Below are positions 1 to 10,784 of a stretch of DNA of 64,000 nucleotides, one piece after another. The stretch is from Lepus europaeus. Lineage: Eukaryota; Chordata; Mammalia; Lagomorpha; Leporidae. The translations under genes and the position numbers were made by a program. The notes under the pieces are model-generated. The model saw only the letters and a program-made list of their open reading frames with translations, made no database searches and was not told where the DNA came from. The stretch spans positions 13,989,138-14,053,137 of the forward strand of contig NC_084831.1 in assembly GCF_033115175.1 (NCBI RefSeq), in the 5' to 3' direction. Within the stretch, counting starts at the first letter, position 1; each line of letters opens with the position of its first letter.

Positions 1-256
1 ACGCCCTGTGCCAACACTGCAGTCCTTTATATTGTTTTTTAGCCTCTATTTCATTTATTTTTGCTCTGGGTCTTTGTTATTTATTTCCTTTATCCAGATA
101 TCCCAAATGCAGACACCCTTTGCTCTGTATGACTTAGGTTTCAAACTGTAATTTTATTTGACTTATTGTGTTCTTCATTTCCAAAGCATCTGTTTGCTTT
201 TCTTTCAAGCTCCCTGTCTCTTTGCTAAATTCCTCTTTCATATCATGTATTGTTTT
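1..256 (-). repeat. AT-rich L1-like fragment, part 1
   Basis: T-rich sequence with phrases typical of antisense 5'/ORF1 regions of old mammalian L1 (runs such as CATGTATTGTTTTCCTGATTTTC). It continues at 598-724 after a CSINE insertion. Subfamily not assigned. Confidence 0.4.
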
Positions 257-268
257 CCTGATTTTCTT

Positions 269-597
269 TTTTTAAAGAGATTTATTTTATTTATTTGAAA
301 GACAGAGTTACAGAGAGATGTAGAGCCAGAGAGAGAGGTCTTCCATCTGCCGGTTCACTCCCCAGATGGCTGCAACGGCCGGAGCTGCGCTGATCCAAAG
401 CCAGGAGCCAGGAGCTTCTTCCAAGTCTCCCATGCAGATGTAGGGGCCCAAGCACTTGGGCCATTTTCTACTGCCCTCCCAGACCATAGCAGAGAGTTGG
501 TGGGAAGAGGAGCAGCCAGGACGTGACCCAGTGCCCATATGGGATGCTGGCGCTGCAGGCTGGGGCTTTAACCCTCTGTGTCACAGCGCCAGCCCCT
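269..597 (-). mobile_element. CSINE, antisense, with clear target-site duplication
   Basis: The element starts with a T-rich tail complement and ends with the tRNA-like head (GTCACAGCGCCAGCCC). It is flanked by the direct repeat CCTGATTTTCTT at 257-268 and 598-609, so its boundaries are exact. Confidence 0.92.
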
Positions 598-724
598 CCT
601 GATTTTCTTAAACCGTCTGTGTGCTCTTATATCTCTGAGTAACCTATACCCACTTGTCAAAATTGTTTATTAAGTATTTTGTCAATATTTTTTCCTTTGG
701 GGTTAGTTAATAAAACATTATTGT
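598..724 (-). repeat. AT-rich L1-like fragment, part 2
   Basis: Continuation of 1-256 beyond the CSINE. It ends in an AT-rich stretch that is the target of the next SINE. No coding signal seen. Confidence 0.35.
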
Positions 725-1068
725 GGGGGCCAGCTCTGTGGTATAGCGGGTAAAGCCACCACCTGCAGTACCAGCATCCCATATGGGCTCCAGTTTGAGT
801 CCTGGCTGCTCCACTTCCTACCCAGCTCTCCACTGTGGCCTGGGAGAGCAGTGGAAGATGATCCAAGTGCTTGGGCCCCTGTACCCGCATGGGAGACCCG
901 GAAGAAGCTTCTGGCTCCTGGCTTCAGATCAGTGCAGCTCCGGCAATTGCGGCCAACTGAAGAGTGAACCAGTGGATGGAACACCTCTCTTTCTGTCTCT
1001 CTCTCTTTGTATGTGTGTGTATGTAACTCTGACTTTCAAGTAAATAAATAAATCTTTAAAAAAAAAAC
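725..1068 (+). mobile_element. CSINE, sense
   Basis: Head GGGGCCAGCTCTGTGGTATAG, internal GTTTGAGTCC B-box-like motif, CT-rich tail and terminal AAATAAATAAATCTTTAAAA. Imperfect duplication of CATTAT flanks it. Confidence 0.9.
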
Positions 1069-2387
1069 CCATTATGGTGTTCCTTTTAGGCATCACACTG
1101 CCTGTTTCACACTTCTTGTGTTACTCTATGCTCATATTTGCACGTCTCATGGCTCAGTATCTCTATTGCTTTTAAGAAGTGGCTTTTATGGATTGAAAGA
1201 TTCTCCCTGAAGACATGCCTTTGGGTGTCAGTGGGGCAGGCCACCTGGGCTTTCACTCCACTTGCACACTGCAGCACTTCCCCCCTAAGCTGCCTTCTGC
1301 TGTAATCACTGGCTGTGGTGCTAAGGGCCTGGGGCTGCTCCTCATTCCCTGAGGGCTGCAGGAGTCCAACAATTGGGTCAGGAGCATCTGTAGCCTGCAG
1401 TCTGGGTAGGGCACACAGTTCCAGTAGCTGCTTGAGGGGCTGGGTCAAGGGAGCAGCACTGGCAGGCAGGTGAGGTGGAGCACTCGTCTCCACAGCCAGC
1501 CAAGGACCTGGGAGTGCAGGAGCCCTGCCGGGGTGTTCCAGGGTGCGTGGGTCCCAGTTGTGGTGAGCCAGCGGTCCAGGTGGGAAGAGGGGGGGTGTCT
1601 CCAAGTCTGAGGGGGCAAGTGGGCCCCTACTTTTAGGATTCTGTGGGCAGGATCTCCCTGCTGTTCTTCCTGGAACAGTTGAGTCCTGTGTGGGCTCCTG
1701 TGCTCGGGTCGCTCTTGCTCTGTTGGGTCTCGTTGGAATCGTGGGGTTCCAGGCTTGGGGCTCTGTAGAGGGTTGGCCCTCCTGAGGCAGTATGAAATCT
1801 AAAGCCCCTCTTTACTCAAAATGATGGCACCCTGCCACTGCCTGTGCTCCGGAGGTGGAGGGAGACAGACTGTGAGGTCCTTCTCAGAAGCAGAGCATCC
1901 CGGGCCACTCCCCTTGCTGGGATGCACGCTTGGGATGACCACGGATCCTGGGCTTTGCAGGGGCTCTCCTGTTTCCCCTTCCCTCTGCCATGGGACTTCC
2001 TCCTGCTGCCTCTGAGCCCTGGGGCCAGGGTCCCCCTGGACAGTGGTCTTTGTTCTCCTCTTTGTGCGCCCATCCCAGGTCTCCCTGTCCTGTGGAGTTC
2101 CTTTATCTCCCTTGCTGAATTCTTGGACACTCACTTCGAAATGCAGCTGTTTATTTGTTGCTTTGCTGCTCCCTGTGGAGGAGGAGGTGAGTGCTGGTCA
2201 TCCCTCCTTGGCCAGCTGGAGAGACCCTGCAGCGCCACTGGGTGAACAGACTGTTCCTTCTCCAGTGAGTTGCCTTTGCTCCTTCCTCAATGGCCGTGGA
2301 CTACATTTCTGCGGGGTTTGTCTCTGAACTTTCTGTTTGATTCCAGTTGATCCATTGGTTCTCTCCTTTGCCCATATCATAGTGAAC
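1069..2387. other. GC-rich stretch without a recognised gene
   Basis: The first 130 bp are AT-rich; the rest is GC-rich, with an open frame of 165 codons on the - strand (1604-1107) and overlapping frames on both strands near 1.8-2.3 kb. No domain, signal peptide or splice pattern is seen. The composition and neighbouring L1 pieces would fit an L1 5' UTR remnant, but I cannot prove it. Confidence 0.3.
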
Positions 2388-3996
2388 GGAGGACTATAGT
2401 TTTATGCCAAGTCTTTAATTAGTGGTGTCAACCCTCTTTCTCCCATGAAGTGTTGGTTGTTCTGGGTCTTTCTATCTCTCCCTATAAACCTGAAAATCAG
2501 TTTGTCGATTTCCATAAAATAACTGGCTGGGATTATGGTGGAGATTGTGTTGAGTTTGTAGATCAAGTTGGGAACACAGAGATCTTTACAATATGGAGTC
2601 TTTCTATCTATGAATGTGCAAGGTGTCTCCATTTACTTCTGTGATGTCTTTCATCTGAGTTTTATAGTTTACCTTACATAGATCTCATAGATATTTTGTA
2701 AGAGCTATGTCTAACTGTTTCATGTTTGAGGGTACTAATATAAATGATAGTGATTCTAACTTCAAATTCCATTGTTTATTACTGTAATACAGAAAAGCAA
2801 TTTATTTTTGTGTGTTAATCTTGTATCCTGCATACAAAATCCTTGATTTAGTCATTATTAATTCCAGCAATTTGTTGTTGTTGATTCTTTGGGATTTCCT
2901 GCAAAGATAATAATATCATCTGCAAAAAAAAAAGTGTTATTTCTTTCTTCCCAATCAGTAACCTTCTCTTTCCTTCCCTTGCCTTGTCGCCTTGGCTAGG
3001 ACTTCGGCATGACGCAGAGCAAGAATGTGGAGAGCCGACGTCCTTGTCTGGTGGCAGGTTTTAACAGGAAGGCGGTTAGTTTCTCTCTAGAAAGCGTGGT
3101 GTTAGCTGCACATTTTTTGTTGGTATTCTTTATCGAGTTGAGGGTGTTCCCCTTTATTCCTGGTTTGCTGAGGTTTTTTGGTTTTTACTCATGAGTGAAT
3201 ATTGGATTTTGTGGGTTTTCTTCTCTAACCTGTTGATGGGATGGAAAACACTCACTGATTTTCAAACGTTGAATCAGCCTTGCGTAAATGCAATGCATCC
3301 CGGCTGGCTGTGGTGTACAGTTCACTTTAGGGACTATGTCCTTGAATTGCTGGACGTTTGTAGAGCGTTTCTGCACCTGTAGTCATAGAGATGTTGGTCT
3401 GTGTTGTCCTTTCTTACGATGTCTTTTTGTTTAGTTTACTTAGGGTAGTATGAGTTCGGAGGAATTCTAGTCTTTTATATTTGCGAAGGCGTGCCGTCCG
3501 GCTGTGGTGTGTCCTGGGGCATGTTTGTCGTGCACTTGAGAAGAATGCTGTTGGGTGAAGCGCTCTGCGACTGCTGTGGCCTGGCTGGCGAATAGTGCTG
3601 CTCCCATCCAGGCTGCCTCTGTCCGCCGCCGAGGGAGACGCCAAGTCTCCGCCGTCTACTCCTCCATGCAGTTCTGTCAGCTTCGGCCTCGCTTATGACG
3701 ATGCTGTGAAGGCCTGTTACGGCAGGTTAGGCCCCACCTCCGACACCACTGCCTTGGGGGTTAAGTTCCCAATGCAGGAACTTGGGAGGAGGCTTCAAAC
3801 CATAGCCACCCCTGTGTCACTGTGTAAATGGCCCTCTTTGTCCCTTATCATCTTCCTTGCTCTGAAGTCAACCTTGAGTTCCTGTAGCTACTCTCGCTCT
3901 CTTCTGATTAAGGTTAGCATGGGGCATCTTTGTCCATCTCTTGAATTTCAGTCTGTATTTGTCTTTAGCTTAAAGTGGGTTTCTTTTTTAGACTAC
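2388..3996 (-). repeat. Old LINE-1 ORF2 remnant, antisense
   Basis: The - strand of 2402-2632 encodes a reverse-transcriptase-region peptide with the L1 phrase FMEIDKLIFRFI. Later sequence gives antisense forms of other ORF2 landmarks (the AGGACTT...CATCCTTGTCTGGTG stretch near 3000-3060, and the GATTTTCAAACGTTGAATCAGCC stretch near 3258). Frame is broken by stops and indels; it is a dead copy. Confidence 0.75.
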
Positions 3997-4004
3997 ATGC
4001 CTGC

Positions 4005-4310
4005 CTTTTTTTTTTTTTTTAATTTATTTGTTTAATTGAAAGGCAGAGCGTTAGGCGGAGAGAGAGAGGGAGAGAGATCCGTGCACTGATTCAGTGGCTG
4101 CGACAGACCAGGCCAAATCCAGGACCCAGGAACGCCTTCCAGGTCTCCCCCATGGGTTGCAAGGACCCAAGTACTTGAGCCATCCCCTTCTGCCTTCCCA
4201 AGTGTATTAGCAGGAAGCTGGATCAGAAGCGGAGGAGCTGAGACTCAGACCCTACAGCTAGGTCTCTGAGTGCGATTCCGTAACGAGACACACACCTTTG
4301 CATTTGAGCT
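4005..4310 (-). mobile_element. Diverged CSINE-type SINE, antisense
   Basis: Poly(T) start, AATTTATTTGTTTAATTGAAAGGCAGAGCG, and GA-rich tract. The tRNA-like end is degraded. More diverged than most copies here, so older. Confidence 0.75.
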
Positions 4311-4763
4311 GACTTAGTGGCGGAGGGAGGCGGGTTTGGAGAAGTTTGTGTTCTGGTGCAGTGCGCGGACAAGGCACTGAGAATCCGGAGCTGTCGCTCC
4401 AGCAGCAGCCTCTTGATTCGACAGCTCGGCTTCCTAGCTGTGTCCAGGGAGCCGCTGCTTCTGTGACCTAGTTACGTGTGTGTGTGTGTGTGGGGGGGTG
4501 TGGTCCATAATATTAGCAGCCAAGTCAGTGAATGTCTTCAGTAGGGTGCACAAAACGAGTGGGATTGAACTGGATGGTTAGATTAGCACACGGCTCTTCT
4601 GGAGTCCCCATGCTGATGGACAATAGGCATAACAGTTGGAAGTGAGGTACAATGTGGGAAGAAGGGTGTGAACAGGGGCAAATAACCAAGGGACAGACTG
4701 GCTCAGTCATCACCGATTCCAGCTCCTTCTAGTCCTGGGGGGCTGGAGAGCTTACAGCACGTT
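4311..4763. other. Unique sequence with a short GT microsatellite
   Basis: No gene seen. A (GT)n run followed by a G run lies at about 4476-4500. The rest is unclassified. Confidence 0.5.
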
Positions 4764-5204
4764 TCTTTTTCTTTTTTTTTTTTTAAGATTTATTTATTTA
4801 TTTGAAAGTCAGAGTTATGCAGAGAGAAGGAGAGGCAGAGAGAGAGAGAGGGAGAGGGAGAGGGAGAGAGAGGGAGAGGGAGAGGGAGAGGGAGAGGGAG
4901 AGGGAGAGGGAGAGAGTCTTCCATCCTCTGGTTTACTCCCCAGTTGGCCACAATGGCCAGAGCTGAGCCGATCCGAAACCAGGAGTTAGGAGCTTCTTCC
5001 AGGTCTCCCACATGGGTGCAGGGGCCCAAGCACTTGGGTCATCTTCCACTGCTTTCCCAGACTATGGCAGAGAGCTGGATAGGAAGTGGAGCAGCCAGGA
5101 CTCGAACCGGTGCCCATATGGGATGGCGGTGACACAGGTGGCGGCTGTGGGGTGTGGGTACTGCAGGCAGCAGCTTTACCCGCTACACCACCATGCCAGC
5201 CCCA
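4764..5204 (-). mobile_element. CSINE, antisense, with expanded GGGAGA tract
   Basis: Full-length copy (poly(T), AAGATTTATTTATTTATTTG, CCATGCCAGCCCC head). The GA-rich internal tract has expanded into an imperfect (GGGAGA)n array at 4829-4917, lengthening the element by roughly 80 bp. Confidence 0.92.
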
Positions 5205-5727
5205 CAATACATTTCTAAGCCTCCTCGCAGGGCAAGTCCCAGCCACCCAAGGACTGCCCATCACATGTATCGCTGCGGAGTTGAAATGCAACCCGAGGGG
5301 CAGGTATAAGGCAGGGGCTTGCTGGGTGGGAGAGGCCTGGTTGGGGATGGGTGCTCAGCACCCAGGCGGGGCCAGAAGCAGCAGCTCCCTAGACAGACCA
5401 GTACAGTGATGTGAATCAAGGAGGTTTTTTTTTTTTTTTCTGGAACCTGGAAGCCTAGGACCTTCTTTCTAGGCCCCAAGGATTCTGTAGGAGGCACTGC
5501 CGTTCTGTAGATCTTCTCCTTCTTCAACCTCGAACCCTGACTTGTGCCCCAGGAGAAATTGGTTGAGGGCAGAGGAAGCTGTGAGTGTGACACCTGCGTG
5601 TCAAGGGGAAGTGAGACAGGGCCTGCTGGCCAGCGCGCACTGGGAAGTGTGGGTGTGGAGGCCGCAGGGGTCAGGTCACTGCAAGCCTCCCAGTGCAGTC
5701 TATGGCACTGGTTTTGGCTTTGTTTTT
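5205..5727. other. Unclassified sequence, no gene
   Basis: Contains a T run at 5425-5440. Open frames here are short, overlap on both strands and show no recognised protein similarity. Confidence 0.45.
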
Positions 5728-6057
5728 CGTTTTTACTTATTTGAAAGACAGAGAGACAGAGAAACAGAAAGACACACACGCACACACATGCACACACACA
5801 CACGGATCCACCATCTGTTGGTTCACACCCAAATGCCCACGGCAGCTGAGGCTGAGCCCAGCCAGAGTGGGGGGCCAGGAACACAATCAGGTCTCCAGGG
5901 GGACCCCAATCATTTGCGCCGTTACTTACTGCCTCCCAGGGTGTGCCTTAACAGGAAGCTGGAATTGGAAGCAGAGCTGGGACTTGAACCCAGGCACTCT
6001 GACATGGGACACAGGTGTGCCACACGCTGTCTCACTGTTACAACCAACGCCTACCCC
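5728..6057 (-). mobile_element. CSINE, antisense, with internal CA-rich microsatellite
   Basis: Begins TACTTATTTGAAAGACAGAGAG and keeps the GACTTGAACCC B-box complement near 5980. The GA-rich part has a (CA)n-rich insert at 5771-5804. Confidence 0.85.
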
Positions 6058-7019
6058 ATGGCACTATTTGGTAAGCCATGCTCTAAAGATGGAATATTGT
6101 GGGACAATCGAGTCAGCACTTGCAAGAGAGAGGATCTCAGGGCCACGGCAGCTCTAGGCCGGGTGTGAAGGGAGCCTCCTTTGGCGAATGGGTTGAAGCT
6201 CCAGAGGCGAGCAGCGGCTCACGTCGGTGCAGTGTTCAGGACGAGGCTGGCAGTCCGTCTGGGAGCTGGGTGGGACAGGAGCGTCACTGCAGCAGGGCCT
6301 TTTATGGACCCGGCAGCCTGCTCAGTCCAGGCCCCCCTTCCACATCGCCTGCGTCCCTCCATCGCTCCACCCTCTCTCTGAGGCTTGACACACACAGATG
6401 CATCCCATCACCGCTGGCAGAGAGCACACCTCTTCCGGTTTCCCCTTGGAGACTGGTTCCCGAGAAAGGCCAGCCCCACTGCACTCTGCTGCCGGCTCGC
6501 CCGTGTCCTGCAGCCCCCAGGATGGCTGTGAGCGTGGGCTCTTCCTGCCCCAGAGGAGCCCTCTCCCCGCGCCTGGCTTACCTTCGTGGCCACCCTTGGG
6601 GCAGCCCCCTCCTGCCAGCCCCTTGCTTCTTGGGAGGGCTCGCGAGTCCGTGGCCGTCAGCACTGATGTCTGCGATTTGTCCCCAAGACGAGGGGGTTCT
6701 GGGAGCGGAGGGGCTGTGTCTCCCCCTTTACACCAAGAGCCCCTCGAGAATACGGAATGGGCTGGGCCCTCGGAAGGGGGCGCTCCCTGTACCTCGGGCT
6801 CGACTTTCTCTCCATGCCACACTTCAAGAGGGAGCAGGATTGTGCACTTCAGTTCAGACCCAATGCGGGGTTCCAGGACCCAGGGGGTGCACGAGGGAGG
6901 CCCCGAGGGAAAAACTGTGATGGCCTTGGGGGATTAAAGGGAGTCCCCACCACCACCACCCTGCCCTCTGAGCTCAAAGCTCAGAGCAGCCTTGCCTTGG
7001 AATGACAGGGCGAGACACA
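6058..7019. other. GC-rich unique sequence without a supported gene
   Basis: Several overlapping open frames up to 273 codons (6099-6920, +) arise from high GC. Competing frames on the opposite strand and lack of domains or exon-like boundaries argue against coding. (CCA)n near 6948-6962. Confidence 0.5.
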
Positions 7020-7115
7020 ACCCAGTGTCCCCGGCCCCCTGGCACGTAGCACAGGGCCCGTTGAATAGAGGGGGCTCCATAGATGGTGTCAACTGAATGA
7101 ACGATTGAACGAATG
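7020..7115 (+). repeat. LINE-2 3' end fragment
   Basis: Degraded form of the L2 terminal motif: CCTGGCACGTAGCACAGGGC, then a GAATGAACGATTGAACGAATGAA tail of GAATGAA-type units. Confidence 0.6.
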
Positions 7116-7796
7116 AAGAAATGGGAAATTTGGAGGTCAGAGGCCCACAGCAGCGGGATGAATTCTAGGCTCGGCCCTGGCGCGGCTCTGAGCTGACGGA
7201 TAAGCTGCTCACCACAGGGGCCGATGGACTCACCGCTGGGCAGACGCACAACCCAAGCATCCAGAGCCCCCGGGACCTGGCCCTGAGAAGGGGCACGGGC
7301 GGCTCAGGCAGCCACACCCCTGCCCCCCCCCCCCCGTCCCCACACCTCCTCCCCCAGCTGCTGGCAGGTTAATTCAGGAGCCGGATTTCCTCACAACAAG
7401 CTAGCGCCGGCCACCCCGTCGGCCATGTCCTCAGCCCGTGAGACCATGCAGCTGGCGACAGCAGGGAAGAACCGGAAGCTCCTCCAGGCAGCCGTCCCGG
7501 AGGTCAGCTGAGGCCAGCGAGGACTGCGGTCAGAGGCACGGGGAAGACAAGTTCTGGCCTTGTCCAGGGTTGCTTCCGGCCTGCCCGGGACTGAGCCGCC
7601 TAGCCTTCAGACCGGGAGCCAGGGAGCTGGAGGGCTGGAGGCCGCCTCTGACCCCTGTCCCATGGGGCGAGCCGGGGATGGGGTGAGGAGGGAAGACGCA
7701 GTCGGAACCTTGAAACTCTTGCCCTAGACTAGGAAGAGCCAGGGCCTGCTTTGAAATGGACATGCCTAGCAAAAAAAAAAAAAAAAAAAAAGAATA
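7116..7796. other. Unique sequence with a C run and an A run
   Basis: Poly(C) at 7325-7335 and poly(A) at 7770-7790, the latter abutting the next SINE. No gene supported. Confidence 0.45.
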
Positions 7797-8064
7797 AAGG
7801 CCGGCACCATGGCTTAACAGGCTAATCCTCCGCCTTGCGGCGCCGGCACACCGGGTTCTAGTCCCGGTTGGGGCTCCGGATTCTATCCCGGTTGCCCCTC
7901 TTCCAGGCCAGCTCTCTGCTGTGGCCAGGGAGTGCAGTGGAGGATGGCCCAAGTGCTTGGGCCCTGCACCCACATGGGAGACCAGGAGAAGCACCTGGCT
8001 CCTGACTTCGGATCAGTGCGGCTCTGGCCATTGTGGCCAATTGGGGAGTGAACCAGTGGATAGA

Positions 8065-8107
<43 letters not shown>

Positions 8108-8177
8108 TTTCTCTGCCTCTCCTTCTCTCTGTGTGTAACTCTGAATTTCAAATAAATAAGTAATCCTTTAAAAAAAG
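7797..8177 (+). mobile_element. CSINE, sense, mosaic of two subfamily layouts
   Basis: The head is of the younger type (GGCCGGCACCATGGCTTAACAG, GGCTAATCCTCCGCCTTGCGG, GGTTCTAGTCCCGGTT), while the tail is of the older type, with (CT)n at about 8071-8102 and AAATAAATAAGTAATCCTTT. Either a recombinant or an intermediate subfamily. Confidence 0.9.
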
Positions 8178-8194
8178 GTCCTTCATGAAGCTGG

Positions 8195-8280
8195 AGCATG
8201 ACCGTTCCACTGTACAGATGGAGAAACTGAGGCTCAGAGGGATTGTGGCAGACCTGGGCCTCCAGTCCCCTCAGTCTCCG
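8195..8280 (+). repeat. MIR fragment
   Basis: Contains the MIR core-type phrase ACAGATGGAGAAACTGAGGC with diverged flanks. Confidence 0.6.
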
Positions 8281-8938
8281 CGTTGGGCCGTGGCTGCCCG
8301 AGAAGTTTGGAAAGGAAGCCATTTCGTCTCCTCACGTTTGCACCTGCTTACCACGCTCCCTCTGGAAAGCGGTGTCCTTACTAACCCCAGAGCAGCCTTG
8401 CAGTGACCGGCACGGCCACGGTGACGCCACGTGCCCTTAGCTCATCCAAGCGCTCTGATTCGGTGGCTGTCACCGAGCAAACTGGCCTTGTGTCCCCTGA
8501 ACGTCCATCTCAGCTGACTCCTCTCTTCGGGGCATGGCGTCCCCTGCTTCTTTGGAAGCACAGTGTGTACAGGGCTCAGGGAGAAAGGCCAGGGAAAACA
8601 GCTCCTGAAAGGTGAATTAAAACAAATAAGCAGGGCTTAGCATTGTCATGAATGGCGTACTTCTTCCTCCTTATTTAGTGAACAGACTGGGGAGCGACGT
8701 GGGGGCGGGGTTGGGCCTCTAGTCCTGTCCATCTCTCTGCACGGCCTGCTGCTCCAAGTGTGGACCGTGGAGCTGCCCCTTGGAGGTCACGAGCAGCTTG
8801 TGAGAAGCGTAAAGCTCTCAGGCCTAGTGGATCAAACTCTGCGCCTTGGCAAGATGCCTGGGTGGTCTGTAGGCACGGTTAAAACAGAGCTTCAAACGTG
8901 TCCAACTCGACTCTGTATTGTGTATTATATTTTCTCTT
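8281..8938. other. Unique sequence, no gene seen
   Basis: Moderate GC, short overlapping frames only. No repeat recognised. Confidence 0.45.
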
Positions 8939-9258
8939 CTTTTTTAAGATTTATTTTAATTATTTGAAAGAGTTACAGAGAGAGAGAGAGACAGAGAGTA
9001 GTCTTCCATCTGCTGGTTCACTCCCCAAATGGCTGCCACAGCTGGGGCTAGGCCAGAGCCAAGACAGGAGCCAGGAGCTTCCTCTGGGTCTCCCATGCGG
9101 GTGCAGGGGTCCAAGCACTTGGGCATCTTCCACTGCCTTCCCAGGCCACAGCAGAGAGCTGGATCAGAAGTGGAGCAGCCGGGACTCGAACCGGTGCCCA
9201 TATGGGATGGCAGTGACACAGGTGGCGGCTTTACCTGCTCCCCCACCATGCATGTCCC
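8939..9258 (-). mobile_element. CSINE, antisense
   Basis: Older layout: AAGATTTATTTTAATTATTTG start, GGGACTCGAACCGGTGCCC B-box complement, degraded head CCACCATGCATGTCCCC. Confidence 0.9.
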
Positions 9259-9264
9259 CATTGT

Positions 9265-9960
9265 ATTTTCTAAAGCAGACGTTGGTGGGATGTAGGAATA
9301 CCTTTGATTTTTGTAGATCGCCATTATACCTATAACCTTGTCAAATTCTCTCATTAGTTTATAACACTAATTGTCTCGGGTTTTCTTTTTCTTTCTTTCT
9401 TTTTTTTTAATTTTTGACAGGCAGAGTGGACAGTGTGAGAGAGAGAGAGACAGAGAGAAAGGTCTTCCTTTGCCGTTGGTTCACCCTCCAATGGCCGCCA
9501 CGGCCAGCGCACTGTGGCCGGCGCACTGTGGCCGGCGCACCACGCTGATCCGAAGCCAGGAGCCAGGTGCTTCCTCCTGGTCTCCCATGGGGTGCAGGGC
9601 CCAAGCACCTGGGCCATCCTCCACTGCACTCCCGGGCCATAGCAGAGAGCTGGCCTGGAAGAGGAGTAACTGGGACAGAATCTGGCGCCCCAACCGGGAC
9701 TAGAACCCGGTGTGCCGGCACCACAAGGCGGAGGATTAGCCTATTGAGCCGCAGCACTGGCCCTCGGGTTTTCTACAGAGAAAATGATAGTGTCTGCTAT
9801 TTTGTCTTTTTTCCTTCAATCTTATGCTTCTCTATTTTTATTGTCTTAATCCATTGGCTAAGATGACTGATACAATATTGAGCTCCAGATGTGTCGGCAG
9901 ATGTCTGTCACATTCTTGGTCTTAACTGATTCGCTATTTCAGCATACATGTAGCCAGTGC
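9265..9960 (-). repeat. Old LINE-1 ORF2 fragment, antisense, split by a CSINE
   Basis: CCTTGTCAAATTCTCTCATTAG before the SINE and GTTTTCTACAGAGAAAATGA, then GGCTAAGATGACTGATACAATATTGA after it, are antisense L1 ORF2 landmarks in the right order. The outer limits are approximate. Confidence 0.6.
9387..9762 (-). mobile_element. Young CSINE, antisense, with exact duplication and internal triplication
   Basis: Flanked by the perfect 12-bp repeat CTCGGGTTTTCT (9375-9386 and 9763-9774). Younger layout with GACAGGCAGAGTGGACAGTG. A unit of about 17 bp (GGCCGGCGCACTGT) is tandemly repeated near 9504-9545. Inserted inside an L1 fragment. Confidence 0.95.
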
Positions 9961-10145
9961 CCACCACATTACAGGTGTTTTCCCAGGCATGGGGTGAGGG
10001 GGTTATCATTGTATCAATTTTCATTTCATTCTTGGCATTTAGTTCGGAAAAAAGTCACTAAATAGAATTATTATTGATAGTCATGAGTGATTTTAAATAT
10101 TAAAAAAAAATCAGTTCTCTGAAGTTGTAAGAGTGTATTATCTCA
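9961..10145. other. AT-rich sequence, possibly L1-derived
   Basis: AT-rich, with an A run at 10102-10110. Target of the next SINE. No gene. Confidence 0.35.
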
Positions 10146-10450
10146 GGGCTGGCACTGTGGCTCACTATGCTAATCCTCCTCCTGTGGCGCTGACACTCTG
10201 GGTTCTAGTCCCGGTTGCTCCTCTTCCAGTCCAGCTCTCTGCTGTGGCCCGGGAAGGCAGTGGAGGATGGCCCAAGTGCTTGGGCCCTGCACCTGCATGG
10301 GAGACCAGGAGGAGGCACCTGGCTCCTGGCTTCAGATCGGCGCAGGGCACCGGCCGTAGCGGCCATTTGGGGGGTGAACCAACAGAAGGAAGACCTTTCT
10401 CTGTCTCTCTCTCTCCTAACTCTGCCTGTCAAAAAAAAAAAAAAAAAAAA
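10146..10450 (+). mobile_element. Young CSINE, sense, first of a head-to-tail pair
   Basis: Younger layout ending CTGCCTGTCAAAA with a 20-A tail. Flanking copies of AATGTATTATCTCAGG-type sequence lie before it (about 10131-10146) and after it. Confidence 0.92.
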
Positions 10451-10466
10451 GAATGTATTATCTCAG

Positions 10467-10784
10467 GGCCAGCACTGTGGCACAGTAGATTAAGCCACTG
10501 CCTGTGACACCAACATCGCATACGGCCACCAGTTGGTGTCCTGTCTGCTCCACTTCCAATCCAGTTCCCCGCTAAGGTGCCTGAGAAAGCAGTGGAAGAT
10601 GGCCCAAGTACTGAGGCCCCGGCCACCCACGTGGGAGGCTCGGATGGAGTTGCAGGCTCTTGGCTTCCACCAAGCACAGCCCTGGCCATTGTGGCCGTTT
10701 AGGAAGTGAACCAGTGGATAGAAGATCTCTCTCTCTCTGTCAACTCTGCCATTCAAAGAAATAAATAAATCTTTTTAAAAAGAG
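10467..10784 (+). mobile_element. CSINE, sense, second of a head-to-tail pair
   Basis: Older layout (GGCCAGCACTGTGGCACAG, ACCAGTTGGTGTCC B-box region, AAATAAATAAATCTTTT). Followed by a third, diverged copy of the target motif (GAGTGCATGATGTC), showing serial insertion at one site. Confidence 0.9.

Noticed and set aside
6099-6920. 273-codon open frame on +
   Set aside because: Starts near a SINE edge, overlaps several long frames on both strands in GC-rich DNA; no recognisable protein features.
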